Positions 22,601-34,273 are shown, numbered from the stretch's first letter. The stretch is 64,000 nucleotides of DNA from Entomortierella parvispora (GCA_963573315.1 OY752141.1:682001-746000); one strand, 5' to 3'. Notes: generated from the letters alone by a model not told the origin. Numbers and translations are program-made.

Positions 22601-24771
22601 ACGGGCATCCTGTTGGAGAATTGAACCAGAATAATCGTTAGCGCTGCCATACAGATGCCAGTTTAGGTCGAGATGAACCTGAAAATACTTGCCTGAAGAC
22701 CATGACCCTCTGCCTGATACTTGTTCTCGCCATCCATGGTCTCCACGTCAATATAGTTGCGGAAGGAGTCTACCAGGGTTTTGCATCCCTTGACATTCAA
22801 TTGAATATCTGCAGATAAAGCGGGCAATAAAGAAAGGTTAAGAAACAACTCGGCTCTCCACTTGACAAAAAAGGCACATGATAGACAAAAAAAATGGCCT
22901 ACCATAGAAGTCCTCCACACGAGAAGATTCATAGTCGACATTAATGCACTTGATGTAACTCTTCATCCTTCCTGCAAACAGTTCCTGAATGGAGCCTTCA
23001 GCAGCAGTGCCCTATGGTCAAAAACGTGGTCGTTAACTTCTTGGACAGAATAAACAGGCAAACACGACGCGAAAGCCGTCCAACGCGCAAGTAGGTTGAG
23101 AATTGTAGCCACTTATTAATCTGTACCTTCATCTTGCCTTCCAGGTTGTCCTGAAGAACTCGGTTGAACTCCTGGACATCATGCTGTGAGAAACTGTCGT
23201 TTGAATGCCATCCAAAAGATTGCGTCAACTCGTTTGTGTCGACTGCTTCCGAGCTCGAGCTCAACTGGTAGAACACACGCTGAAGGGCCAGTGACACTGA
23301 CTTCTTGGGCTCGTCCTTTTCAGTCGGGATTTCGTACACAGACTTGCGGAATTTGTTGGTGAAGAAGAGTGACTGGAGCAGCGAGTTCATGTAGCAGGTT
23401 GCACCTTGGTTACTGAATCCAACATAGCCCGTCTGGGCCTTGGAGTTGTAATTGTCGAAGTTTTGCCACAGAACGCCCGTGGGGTCCTTGTAAACTCTTA
23501 CGTATGCGGTGATGATGGTGCTTCCTTGGTCCAGTAGAACCTGCTCCAACGTTCTGAAATCGACGAATCGAATGAATCCCCAGTCTGCAGCGCCAGGGAC
23601 AAAACGATGGTGACCGGCTATGACAAAAGAAGGTGGTTAATGGGGTGATCAATGGTCGTTAGTGGGAGGCATCATAGTTGGGTAGATCGAAACAAACAAT
23701 GCACTCGTCAGTCAGACTTACAGTTGTTGCGGAACAGGGTGGGGTCGGTAGGATTGGACATGACGAGAGCAAACTGAGCACAAACGTGCCAGTTGGGCGT
23801 ACTGTGTTCTTGCGGCTCTGCAGAGTCCAAGTAGACGGCGACCTGGTCGGGAGTGTTGTTGCCCTGAGGAAAGAGGAGAATGCGCCTAATGATGCAAGAG
23901 TGTGAAAAAGGGCAGAAAGAGTCAGCCACAGTCGGTCCTTGGCACACAGCTTCCCGATATCGCCACCGATGGTATGGCTCCGGAGGCTCTGCTCCCCGTC
24001 CCTTTCAGAGGGCGGGAGACCTCTAGCGGCCAAGCAATCGGCCCACAGCCCTGCGCGGGATGAGAAGAGGAAGGGGACACTTGCCATTTGTTGCCGCCGC
24101 ATTCAAACTCGGGTCCGGTCACTCGTTTGTCGAGCGCACGCCAGTCGTCGATACGCCATTGAAAGGTCTCGAAGCCGATCTCCTCGAGGTCGGGGATCAT
24201 GGGCATCAGCTTCTTTGCCATCCATTCGACTGTGAACGCCACCGATGTCAATCCATTGCAAGAATAACGAATAAAAAAATAAAAAAATACAGCGCACACG
24301 AGCGGGTTCAGTCAGTCAGTCAGTGAGCCAGGCATGAATGAAATGTACGTCAGTCGAGGCATTTGTTGTTTTGTTCCTTCGTACCATCGTCTGCGGAGGG
24401 GGCTGCTTCGACGGGCTCGGGGGTGAGGTCGACTGATTCGGGTTTGAGGTCCATAGGCTCAGGTCTGGGATCCATTGGGTCTTCCTGCGAATGAGAAGAG
24501 GAGGAGGAGGAGGAGGAAGAAGAGGAGGAAGGGGAAAGAATGAATGTCAAGGGATCAAAATCAATTGCAGGGAAGGAATGAAAGAATGAAAGAAAGAGCC
24601 GAGGGCGGGAGAGCTGGTCGGCCTGGGTTCCAATCATTCCGTTCGACCTGACCGTGTCGCACGCGTCCTTTCTCCTTTCTTTCTTTCTTTCCTTCTTCTT
24701 TCCTGTTCTCTCTACTCTTCATTCACCATTCTTTTTCTTTAATGTTGCCTCTGACAACAGCACCTTACCAT
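19615..24771 (-). CDS. USP7: USP7/Ubp15-type ubiquitin C-terminal hydrolase (MATH + USP + C-terminal UBLs)
   Basis: About 16 exons encode roughly 1,120 residues. After an acidic N-terminus (MDPRPEPMDLKPES) comes a MATH/TRAF domain (exons 24085-24229 and 23722-23885: FETFQWRIDDW, GGNKW, RILLFPQGNN, HVCAQFALVMSN, DWGFIRFVDF). The USP core starts in exon 23127-23617 with GFSNQGATCYMNSLLQSLF (Cys), continues with QHDVQEFNRVLQDNLEG and LPPVLHLQLKRFEYD, and ends with HAGDKNGGHYFALL (His) and FDDDRVTPV (Asp). The remaining half matches the USP7 C-terminal UBL repeats (DGFDLMNP, GDIIVFQKEL, YEKLDTTIDEVENR, FQDTKTRLRARLGM). The stop is at 19615-19617. Two introns use GC donors. The start is either the ATG at 24475 or an isolated ATG exon at 24769-24771 (see findings). 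The enzyme removes ubiquitin from nuclear and other substrates. Confidence 0.9.
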
Positions 24772-25405
24772 TTTGGCGCGAAGATACTGGAAGGAGAGGA
24801 GGAGCACGCAGATGACAAGGAGGAATTGGGGATTGGCGGCGAGGTGTGCTAGATTCGATAGCTGGTCAATGGTGGAGAGCCTTCTTCAGCAAAAAACTCT
24901 GCTGGCAGTTGCAGTCGTGGGAAAGAGGGGTCGTTTGTTCGTCGTCGGTCGGTCGGTCGGTCGGTCGGTCGTCTTTTTTTTGGTGTTTATCTTTCTGCGT
25001 CAGTTGTACTCACTCGAGGAAAGCACTCTGGAAGAAAGAATGAGGGGGGAGGAGAGCAAGGTAGAAGTAGCAATGTCGGTCGTCGTGGTGTGTGCGTGTG
25101 TGGGCTAGGCTGGACCAAGAGGAGGGAGGATGAATGAGGAAACGATGCTCGCACTGGACGAAAGGGGGGTTAAAGGGAAAAGGAAAGGGAGAGAAAGAAC
25201 AAGAACAAGTGCATGCCCAAGAACGGCCCCACCTGCGCTGCAATAAATGTGTCTCTGTCCCACACTGTCGACTTCTTCACCCCACTCCACCACTCTCCCT
25301 CACTTCATGACGTGTGCCTTCTGTGCGCGAAAAAAATCACATCACGTGAGAATTTTTTTAATTCATGCAAGCGCGCCAAGGAACGACGGTGAGTTGCCTG
25401 TTTAA
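24772..25405. other. Intergenic between USP7 start and J-protein stop
   Basis: No gene is supported. It contains a (TCGG)n tract and long purine/pyrimidine-rich stretches, probably the USP7 promoter and leader and the J-protein 3' UTR. Confidence 0.4.
24944..24971. repeat. (GGTC)n microsatellite
   Basis: Six consecutive GGTC units lie about 180 bases upstream of the putative USP7 ATG exon. Confidence 0.9.
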
Positions 25406-26633
25406 CTACGCAGCTTTTCGTTGGAGTAGCCTACGCTGAACCACCTGTCGAGTCTCGTTCAGGAGTTGGTCCTGGGTAAGTCGAGCGTCCAGCGCCATAG
25501 TACCCATCTGTCGCCTCAATAGCCCCATACTTTCGTCGTCTCCCCGGAATACCTCGAACGTGCCGTGCAGTTGTTGAATCGACTCGGCATCTACAAAGTA
25601 TCAAAGAAAGAAAAGATGCATTAGTGCTTTTTCTCCAGGACCAAGTATCGAAAACAAGTCCACAATAAAAAAAAAGGGCAATCTCCTACTAGAAATAGCT
25701 GTGAGGAGTTCAAGTCGCTGAAGCAGATCCTTGGCGTTGCTCTTTTCCTGCTCCTTTGAGGGCACCAAAATTGGTCCAATCTGGGAAATGGCGATAAAGG
25801 TCGAGACAAAGACTTGGTGAAGGATAGCCCTTTGTTCAAATGTCACGCGATTAGGCATGATCCACGACAAGATCGTCAATGGCTCAGACCGCGTCACCAT
25901 CGCTAGCTCCAATGCCGCCATTCCTGCCAGGACAATGAATCGCCAGAATCGTCCAAACTGACCCTTGCCCAAAACGCTCATCAAAACCAGGACCACACCT
26001 GTACCGAGGTAGTAGGTATAAAGTGAAGACAATCCTCGAGAGATGTGATCCTTGAGTGTCCTGCATGTCGTGCAAGTGACAATTTCAGGTCCAAAGCGAT
26101 CGTAGGCCACCTTGGCCACTGGGTTACTCAAAACATCGTGTGCAGCCCGAATGCGAACAAACACCTCTGTGGTCAAAAGACAACATAGATATCAAATGTT
26201 AGAACACAATCATGCAACACCGATGCTGAAAGGGTGGACCACAAAGTAACTCAACGATTGTGGGGGACATTCTTTGTGGTGCTACGTAGTTACCTGCGCC
26301 GGCTTCTCCAACTTTGTCTGGGTGATACACCAAAGATGTTTTCCGAAAGTTGGTCCTGAGCTGTTTCTGCGAAAAGCTGTGGAAGCTCAGGTCGAGCAAG
26401 TCATAGGCATTGGTTGGAGTAGACCGGTCGACCTCGAGGATTGTGTACGCCAGATAGGCCAGGACAACGCCACAGTAAATCCTGTTGTAGTGGCGACGAA
26501 ACTTTGGCGTGTTGGGAGCAGGTTTGGCGCCCGAGTTGACGGGATACTTGAACGAGTACCAGATGCTCTGTAAGATGTTGGTGACGAAGGATGGCAGGAA
26601 GGCCCATCCGGCCAGTCCTGCATAGGATTCCAT
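25406..26633 (-). CDS. Multi-pass membrane J-domain (DnaJ) protein
   Basis: Three exons (26294-26633, 25690-26166, 25406-25590) join in frame to 333 residues. A membrane helix (IYCGVVLAYLAYTILEV) precedes a J domain: NAYDLLDLSFHSFSQKQLRTNFRKTSLVYHPDKVGEAGA, with the HPD motif intact, and VRIRAAHDVLSNPVAKVAYDRFGPE. Three more hydrophobic helices follow (TYYLGTGVVLVLMSVLG, FIVLAGMAALELAMV, VFVSTFIAISQIGPILV), then a C-terminal coiled coil. The HPD motif predicts stimulation of an Hsp70, and the membrane topology suggests the ER or mitochondrial outer membrane. The J domain has an atypical loop (SFHSFSQ) before helix II. The intron splits the J domain between the HPD loop and helix III. Confidence 0.82.
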
Positions 26634-28851
26634 GGAAACTCGGATCGACAAAGATGGGGAAGAACAAGGGATGGAGAATGAGGAGACTAAGATGTGGACT
26701 GCATGACTGCATCCCCTTGGAGCGCCGAGTCACGTGGTAATTTCACATTCTCATCCCGCGTGTGAATATGAAATTCTGTACACTCCTCTCAACTCTCCAC
26801 GCTTTTTTTCTGCCCCGTTTTGATTCTTGATAAATTTTCGTGAAGGGTGGATGTATCTATTGTCAACTGGATACTGGATGCAAGCAGCTTAGAAGAGTCA
26901 TCTGTTGGACTTCATAGTGAACAGTTTGCTATGAATCATCTTTGCTTTGGACCCAACGGCTCTGAAGGCTGATGATATGATTTTCACCGTGTCGTTGCCA
27001 CGGTTCAGCGTGCAGCACTCCTGCTCAGTGATGCAGCGACCAATCTCTACTGAGCGAAAGAGTCCGATTTCATGGAGTCAGCTTTGGTGAGGGCATTCTT
27101 GACAGTCCGATAGCGCTTGATGACAGTGCGATCAAAGCCCCAAGCTTCTCGAGTAGCTTTGATGCTGGCAAGGACCAGCATCAAGGCGTTATCTGCAGAT
27201 GGCGACGTGCAACTATTATAAGTGTAGACATGAGTTCTGGATTAGGGGTGGCCTCTGCAACTGGTGGCTACGATAGGTGGCACATTGGACGCTACAGGAT
27301 ATTCTTGTTATCCGATAAAAGGTGTGAATGGTAGTAGGGACGAAACGGACATGGAAGGAAGGAAAGGAAAGAAAAGAAAAGAAAAGAAAGAAAATATGGA
27401 CAAAGCGCAGGCATTGGCCTGAGAGTGCCAGCTGTGTAGCGGTGTGAATCGTTTTTGCCATGGCACACCAGACACAGAGTTCGTTTGAAGAAGCCACCAT
27501 TTGCTTTGCCATGCTTCTTCTTTGGTGAGATCAAAGGAGCCGCTGCGTCTTTTGATAGCCTGCAATCAGTAACTCACAGCGGCGACGACCATTAAGGATG
27601 AATGGGGGAAGTTGAAGAATAGCGGGGTGCAGTGACAGCACTGTCGCTGGCCTGGTTTCCAATGTATCGACCATGAGAAAGAAAGAAGCACAGCACCCCG
27701 GCGCTAGTCTTAGACCATATCCTCGCGCAAGGAGGGCTGGATCGAGGATACCTGCTGTCAAGTTTGCTTCTGTGAACGTGAAAAAAGCAGGTGGAGAAGA
27801 ACATATGCTCCTTCGGGATCGAGGATTGAAAGTCAGAGGCGGGTCTTTGAGAGTTTGTTCACTTGTTCACTCAGAAGGCGAAATTGGGCGAAGCACACGA
27901 CGAGCGAGGTGTTTGGCCGTTGTTGCTCATGGAATGGGGAGTGTCCACCTCACGCGTTGCGCTGACAGACGCGGAAAAATCAGCGCGTCGACAATGGATG
28001 CCATTGGCCATGTCACGAGGGGGAGAAAGGAGGGGCATACAAATACCCCTGGCACTGCACCAGAAAGGCGTGACCTCCCTTCCTCCACCCAGCAGGGTGG
28101 AACCGGTCCTCCTCCTTCTTCTTCTCTGTGTGCGTCCCCATCTGTGCACAGACGGATCGGGAGGGTGTATCAGTGATGATGATGATGGAGGAAGGGAAAG
28201 ACAAGGGAAAGAAAGAGGGGCGGAAAGGGTAGGAAGGAAAGGAAACCACAGTGGGGGGACACAAACACCGTGCACACTGCATACTACACACTGCACACTG
28301 CACACTCACCCATAGTGTGCATTGCACACATGCAATGCGCGTGCGCGTTCCTCTTTGCTCCTCTCTGTTCAGCTCAGAGGGCCAGTCTGGGATCAAATGC
28401 ATGGCATGCATGCAGCCCAATGCAAATGCAACCAATGCGGAATGAATAAAATACAATGATGCGCTTGCTTGCTCCTCCTCCTCCTCCTCCTCCTCCCCTT
28501 CCTCTGCTCTTCCCATCCCTTCATCCCTTCATCCATCTCTTCTTTGGCTTCCTTTCGTTCTTTAAAACAAACCACACTCCTTCCTTCCTTCCTTCCTTCC
28601 TTCCTTCCTTCCTTCCTTCCTTCCTTCTCTGCTTCTCCCCGTTCCTCTCCTTCTTTTTATCGTTCTCATTCCTCCCTTCCATTCCCTTCTCATTCCTCCC
28701 TTTCCTTCCATCCCTCCACTCTACTCTTCTTCTCCTCCATCCATCTCTCTTCTTCTCTAGTATCCATCCTCCTCCCCCTACTTTCCCCTCCTCTCCTTCC
28801 CAACACCTCATTCCGTTTCATTGCCTCTCCTCCTCCTCCAAAGAAGTAGCC
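26634..28851. other. Long gene-poor region with eroded coding traces
   Basis: 2.2 kb without a supportable gene. On the minus strand, short open pieces between about 26930 and 27760 look coding in composition (for example FKRTLCLVCHGKNDSHRY near 27440-27500, NALMLVLASIKATREAWGFD near 27120-27195), separated by stops. They may be remnants of a lost gene or transposon. Further right lie a GCACACTG-type repeat tract (28260-28300), an alternating CpG/GTGC stretch, and long C/T-rich DNA that leads into the next gene. Confidence 0.4.
28577..28625. repeat. (TTCC)n microsatellite, about 12 copies
   Basis: A pure tetranucleotide tract inside a 350-base pyrimidine-rich region directly upstream of the LisH-CTLH gene. 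It keeps all frames open and inflates upstream ORFs. Confidence 0.95.
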
Positions 28852-30511
28852 ATGGACATGGATTCAGACCTTCAAACCTCCAACAACAAGATTGACACGG
28901 CCATCCCGCGGCAGCTAGTCCTGGACTACCTCCTTCACAACTGCTATGGTGAGACTGCGCGTGCGTTCATGAAGGACGACCTCGACGCCGTCAAGGATGT
29001 GTCTGACCTTCGGAAAGCAGGCCACGCCTCCGGACCCAAAAAGGACAGCAAGAGCCGCAACGGCAAGGCATCCCACCACAACCACAGTGCTCATCGCAAT
29101 GGCACCGACCACGCCCAAAGTCACATTCAAGGAGGGCTCATGACTCGGAATGCCTCTGACGAGAGTCTACGGAGAGCAGGGACCAGGATCAAGACCGAGG
29201 ATGACGACCAGGACAAGAATCGGCTGGATCACGAAGGGGATTCGCCCATGGGCGAGAGCTATTCAGATTCCAAGGAACCGACCCTGACCGCAGGCACGTT
29301 TACTGCTGACAAGGCGCATGCGCTCCATATCGACGAACAGCTCAAGAACCTCGAGATTCGAAAAGGTAGGTCACTGGATTGAATGCAGAGAGGAGAAGAG
29401 TCTCCTCAGCAACAATATGCTTCCATGCTTCCATGGGTGCAACCACAGACAAAGATACCCGATTCCCAACAGGATCGGACCCACAAGACGGGAAAGGAAC
29501 CAAGGGAAAAAAACACGGGGAATGCAAGGGATGTTTTGGTCCCATTTTGTCCAAGAGCTGGATTATTGCCAGGGATCGGGAGACGGACCAGGGGCACACA
29601 CAGACACATACACAAAACCCGTCAAAGGGGAGAAGAAACAGGAAGGCAGGCAGGGCGGGCTGGCGGGCGGGCGGGTGACTGACGACATTGCGCAACAAGT
29701 GGGATCATGAGCAAGGACGCAGTGGATCGTCACTATTCGCTTTTGTCCCTTCGTTGTATGTTGGGTATTCCCATCCTCACCCGCCTTTTTCTTGTTTCGC
29801 AACTATAGCTATCCGCTCATTGATCTCGCATGGCGATATCGCAACAGCCATAGACATGTGCAATGCGACTTTTCCAGGAGTTTTGTCAATCGACCCCGAC
29901 AGCCCCTTGACCTCACCAGCATCGATCCATATGAACTTCAAGCTACAGTGCCAAAGGTTTATCGAAATGGTCAAGACTGATCCAGGACCAGAGGCTCTTA
30001 TGTTTGCACAAAAGGTCGTCGCAGATTTCTCTCGATTGGACCCAGAAGGCAAAGATCATTATGAAACCCATATGGTAGAGATGGTATCGGTCATTGCGTA
30101 CCCGAAGCCTGAAAACGCTCCACGCGGCCATCTTATGAACCAAGAGGCGCGGGACCATTTAGCTGACATTATGAATAGCGCAGTCCTAGGTGAGTACTGT
30201 TCACTGGAGCGAGGCGCCAGCTTTTCCATCCTTTTCTGACAGATCCTATTGTAAATATAGGTTGTAATGGTATGTCGTGTGAACCCGCACTGTTGACCAT
30301 AGTCAAACAAGCAACGCTTGTAAGAGACCAACTTATGATAGATAATACCAAGTTGAAACGAGGAATCAAGGTAGACATCGGAACCGATGACAAGCATTTG
30401 TTTTTTATTTCAGCCTATACCACACTTCTTCCACCTTCTGACATATATTTGGTTTCTGTATAGGCACCCACAAGGTGGAAGCTGTCGACATTCCTAGAGG
30501 AGACGAGTTGA
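28852..30511 (+). CDS. LisH-CTLH-CRA protein (RanBP9/10-Gid type, GID/CTLH ubiquitin-ligase subunit candidate)
   Basis: Four exons (28852-29365, 29809-30189, 30261-30370, 30464-30511) give 350 residues. A LisH motif (AIPRQLVLDYLLHNCYGETA, residues about 17-36) is followed by a Ser/His-rich spacer of about 110 residues. The CTLH motif (IRSLISHGDIATAIDMCNATFPG) and a CRA region (LKCQ-like LQCQRFIEMV, ALMFAQKVVADFSRL, HMVEMVSVIAYPKPE, HLMNQEARDHLADIMNSAVL) follow. This order is that of RanBP9/10 and Gid8; no SPRY domain is seen, and the long LisH-CTLH spacer is more RanBP9-like. In yeast and animals such proteins build the GID/CTLH E3 ligase. The chosen ATG follows a 350-base pyrimidine tract; the same frame is open upstream only because of that tract. 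See the finding on the open frame after the stop. Confidence 0.83.
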
Positions 30512-30883
30512 GAAGCCGGCGGCAAAAAACACAAAAGGGGCATTGGTCAAGGAGGAGATGTGGGCAGTATGGATAATCTGGATGACAACGACAACAATGA
30601 CAAAATGATTGCTAATCTTGGTGTCCAAGAAGAGGCAGAGGTGCAGGAAGAGGGAGGACTCGAGCATAGTGAACACAGACCACCAATATTAGAGCTCACC
30701 TCCACGGACCAGCGCACAATACACTGGAGGAGGGGCTTGTCTTTTTCGTATATTTCAGCCTTCTTCCTTATGATGGCGCATGCGATAGCTCGATCCAGAA
30801 CCAACATTTTCTTTCAGCTATTTTACGTGTTGCTCGCCATCGCCCTGTGCCCGTTACTTTCTCGACACGCTCATCCAGATTAA
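30512..30883 (+). other. In-frame open extension after the CTLH stop codon, with a hydrophobic end
   Basis: The frame that ends in TGA at 30509-30511 stays open for a further 123 codons, to 30883. The sequence would read as an acidic stretch (DNLDDNDNNDK, QEEAEVQEEGG), then RTIHWRRGLSFSYISAFF and a strongly hydrophobic tail (FFQLFYVLLAIALCPLL). It could be a C-terminal extension reached by a different splice, a separate small tail-anchored protein from the ATG at 30560, or 3' UTR that is open by chance. Confidence 0.3.
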
Positions 30884-31403
30884 TAAAACATGTGCTGGAC
30901 CCACGATGAAAGATAGGAAGGCTGGGGATAGTCTAGTAGGACAAGAATAGAGTCATGGAAGCAACCTCTGCCCAAGACTTTTGATCTGTCACACAGGATT
31001 GCGAGTTACGAGGAACACGTCGTGTTGTTGTTGTTGTTACTTGGCGTGCCTGCTTATCCCTTCAAGTCTTTGAAAGCTCTCTCGGTCATTGTCGGCCATT
31101 GTGTGTTTGTGTGCCAAGTGAATTTTCTTTTTGATTCCTTTGGTTTTGGCCTTGGCTCTCGGCAAAAAAAAAAAAAAAAGGGTGCTTTTGGATGTTTGGG
31201 CCTCTCGTCTTCCACGCCGCGCCGTGTTTATTCTTCCTTTTTAGTATAAGAACTCGCTCAGTTACAACGTTCTCCCGTTTTTATCCATCTTTCTCACAAC
31301 CGCCTTCAGCAACACATTTACCTCACCACTCTACAGAAACAGGCTCTCTCGCCCTCTCTATCTTCTTCTCACCTTTACACTCTACATAAAAAAAACAAAA
31401 AAA

Positions 31404-32767
31404 ATGTTGCAACACATCTCTGGTTTCTTTGGCAGCCCTCAAATCCAAGTCCGTCTGCCCAACGACGACACGACCTTCAACCCCCAGGACTACCCCAACG
31501 TAGTCTTTCTCGCCCATGGTAAAGTCTCGGGCAAGATTCGTCTTGTCCACGGAGGTGTGGAAACGGACGGTTCCGGCAACGGCTTGATCTCGACCCGCAT
31601 CTGGGTCGCACGGGAGGGTCTTTCCAAAGAAGTGACTCTCAAGCCCGAATTCGACCAACAAACGTTGACCATGACCCTGGAGACACCCTCGAGTTGGGGG
31701 ATAAACACATTTGTCTACCACGAAACCATGATTCAATACCCTACCTCCCTCGCCTCCACGGGTTCCTTGACACTCGAATCCCCCAACACTTCCCTCTCTG
31801 CTGGTCAAGAACTCTCGAATCTGCTCTTTGGAGTCTTTAGAGGCTCTTTCTCAAACTCCAAAGTGGAACTCGACTCTATTCGCGCCGACTCGATCCAGAT
31901 CCGTACCTCGAATGCAGCGATTCGTGGGGAATTTGAAGCCGGTCATTTGGACCTTTCCACTTCCAACGGAGCGATCGAGGCCAAGGTGCAAGTACGGGAC
32001 GCCTGGGATGGCCAACAATCGACTGTTCGGACAAAGACGTCGAATGCCAGAATCGAGTGTATCGTCTCGGCTTTGAAAACGGCTCGGGGTCTTTGGATGG
32101 AGAACTCGACCCACAATGGTCGTTTGGAGATTGGAGCGCTGTTGACAAAAGCTGATAGGGCTTCGTTTATCCAAAGCTTGACCGATAATGCAAAGATTCA
32201 TTTGGATGTCGATGCAGGACGCTCGGATCAGGCGCTGGAGGTGAAGCAAAAGACGGCGAATGGAAGCATCACTTCTTCTATCAAGTTGCCTCCCAACCAG
32301 TATTTTAACGGCTCTGCAGAGTCTTCCAATGCTTCTGTCGAAGTCAACTTGGTAAGTACAAAAAAAAAGTGTTGTTATACACGCCTCACAAGGATAAAAG
32401 GCCGATTTTTAACTCGAATATCTTTACAATGGGACAGACGGAAGAATTCCAGGGATCGTTTTCACTCGATACCAGCAATTCCTCGGCTACAGTCGAGGGC
32501 TCGGATTTGACCTTTGGCCTGGACAAAAAGATGACCAAGACTGGTACCCGTGGTCATGGAAACAGCAAGATCAAGCTTCTTTCTTCCAACGGTCGCAATA
32601 CTCTTCGATTCTACAAGGCTTCAGAAGAATTCAGGGTCATGGAAAGCTTCCAGCCTGAAAAGAAGGAAGAGAGTGAGAAGGAAAAGGAGGCCAAAGCTTT
32701 TGCACCCACCGAGGAGTCCACAATCTCCCCACCACCCTATTCCAGTGTACCTCAGAACTTGTTGTAA
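31404..32767 (+). CDS. Unnamed beta-rich repeat protein (adhesin-like fold)
   Basis: Two exons (31404-32351, 32438-32767) give 425 residues. The middle (residues about 150-380) is a series of short beta strands with the recurrent motif T/S-S-N-A/G-x-I/V-x-G/A (IRTSNAAIRGEF, LSTSNGAIEAKV, TKTSNARIEC, NSTHNGRLEIGAL, QKTANGSITSSIKL, ESSNASVEVNL, DTSNSSATVEG, LSSNGRNTLRF). This is the pattern of a right-handed beta-helix or DUF4097-like fold, common in unnamed fungal proteins. No signal peptide is visible, so it is probably cytosolic. A Lys/Glu-rich linker and a PPPYSS motif close the protein. Exon phases agree (phase 0). Function unknown. Confidence 0.78.
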
Positions 32768-32909
32768 AAAATAAGCATAGCGAGCAGTGAGATCCATTTC
32801 CAATATACCTCATATCTTTTTTCCCATCATTGCTGAGCACTTTTTCTTTATTGTGGCCTAACTTGGAGCAAAAAAAGAAAAAAAAGAAAAGAAAAAAAAA
32901 AGAGAGACT

Positions 32910-32922
32910 GGGGGGGGGGGGG
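32910..32922. repeat. Poly(G) run of 13
   Basis: Lies in the 270-base gap between two convergent genes, after an A-rich tract. Confidence 0.95.
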
Positions 32923-33035
32923 AGTGCATGTTCAAGACAACGAGTTTTTGAGTGAGAGGTGGGTACGCTAGCAGAGGTAAGTGGGTTGCCCTGCTCTGGA
33001 TGAAAGGGGTTGATAAAAACTCAACCCGTCACCTT

Positions 33036-34273
33036 TCACCTGAAAACGTCCGTGTTCCTGAAGCTCGTGTTGTCTTTCAAGGCATCGTTGTGAGTCTTGT
33101 ATTCCATGATAGTATCTGCAGGCAAGTTCAAGACGCGTTTCATTGTGTCCCTGATCTTGAGATTAATACGTCCCTCGTGTGCAGACTGGTTCCAGAGTGA
33201 AAGAATATCCTCCCCTCCACGAATCGACAAGACCACGCCACAAATCTCTGTTCCAACATCAAATTGGTCTCCAATCACGGCCATAACCTATCAACGATAT
33301 TAAAAGAAGACATTAGAATGCAATCAAAGGTGCACTCTTGATCTTTGAATGGCGGGTCAAGAAAACTATATAGTTAGAACGACTCTTACCAAGTTCTCCC
33401 AGTACCGGCTGGCGAGACCCTTCTTCAACCGTACGATCCATTTGCCGCCATTGATATTTGTGGCGTCCTCCCACACAGGTCGGACACCCTGCTTAAACAA
33501 GTGGTAGTCGCTCACATGGGGCAACTCGTGAGGTCTTCGGAGATGAGAATACACTGCCCAAAAGTCCTCGACCTATTAAAAAAAACCCAACCAGTTATTC
33601 CAGGAAGTGTTAGTCCGACTGGTAAAAAAAAAATCTTGCCAAAACAGACCAACTAGGCACTAAAAGAGTCACACGTACAGATCCAAAGCTTGCAATCCTC
33701 TTCATGGCGCTTTCATAGTTCAAGATTCTGCTTCCAGGAGCCCTGTGCATGAACCAAAAGACCCAGTTGAAGTGCAAAGGATGAAGGGAGCCTGTCAGGT
33801 GGTGTTGCCCTGAATTCGTTAAACTTCCGGTGCCCATCTGCTGATAGTGCTGTGAATGCTGTTGCTGCTGTTGGTGTGATACTGCCGATGTGGATGAAGA
33901 TGAAGACGAAGAGAAGGATCCCAGACCATAATTATGAGTATTGCTGTCTCCATGCTTTGACCCAGACGAGACACTGTAATCGTCCATTGGATCTGAAGGG
34001 GTCAGGAACGCAGATAATCCAGGCTGCTGGGTGCCAGAGAATGTTGAGGTGGTTCCACTGTGAAGCGATGGCAGTCCAGCTCCGATGGCCGAGCTCTGTC
34101 GTTGCAGCTGCACCAGTTTTGATCCGCCTGCGGATGCATTGTTGTCTTTTGCTCTATAAAATAGAGAAATAAGCTGTCAGTGCTCAGTCCAAGACTGTGT
34201 AGTGACACCCGTCAGCCTCGAGACAAGAAAGAGGCGCCTACGACTTGCGGGAGCTTCCCCAAACTGGATCCAT
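33036..34273 (-). CDS. EIF4E2: 4EHP / class II eIF4E cap-binding protein
   Basis: Four exons (34242-34273, 33679-34153, 33390-33572, 33036-33287) give 313 residues. The N-terminal 130 residues are Ser/Gln-rich and disordered. The eIF4E core then matches animal 4EHP closely: FNWVFWFMHRAPG, SFGSVEDFWAVYSHLRRP, DYHLFKQGVRPVWEDATNINGGKW, RLKKGLASRYWENL, DQFDVGTEICGVVLSIRG, DILSLWNQSA, IRDTMKRVLNLP and TIMEYKTHNDA. The residue that is the second cap-stacking Trp in eIF4E is here Tyr (ILNYESA), the class II signature. 4EHP binds cap weakly and represses translation because it does not recruit eIF4G. Start at 34273 gives a short first exon of 32 bases; phases agree throughout. Confidence 0.92.

Noticed and set aside
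24300-24330. TCAG repeats at 24307 and 63822 as parts of one element
   Set aside because: Short simple repeats of this kind arise independently; nothing else is shared between the flanks.
28456-28851. N-terminal extension of the LisH-CTLH protein
   Set aside because: The frame is open only because of the (TTCC)n and C/T-rich leader; the peptide is Ser/Pro/Phe junk and the LisH motif starts soon after the ATG at 28852.
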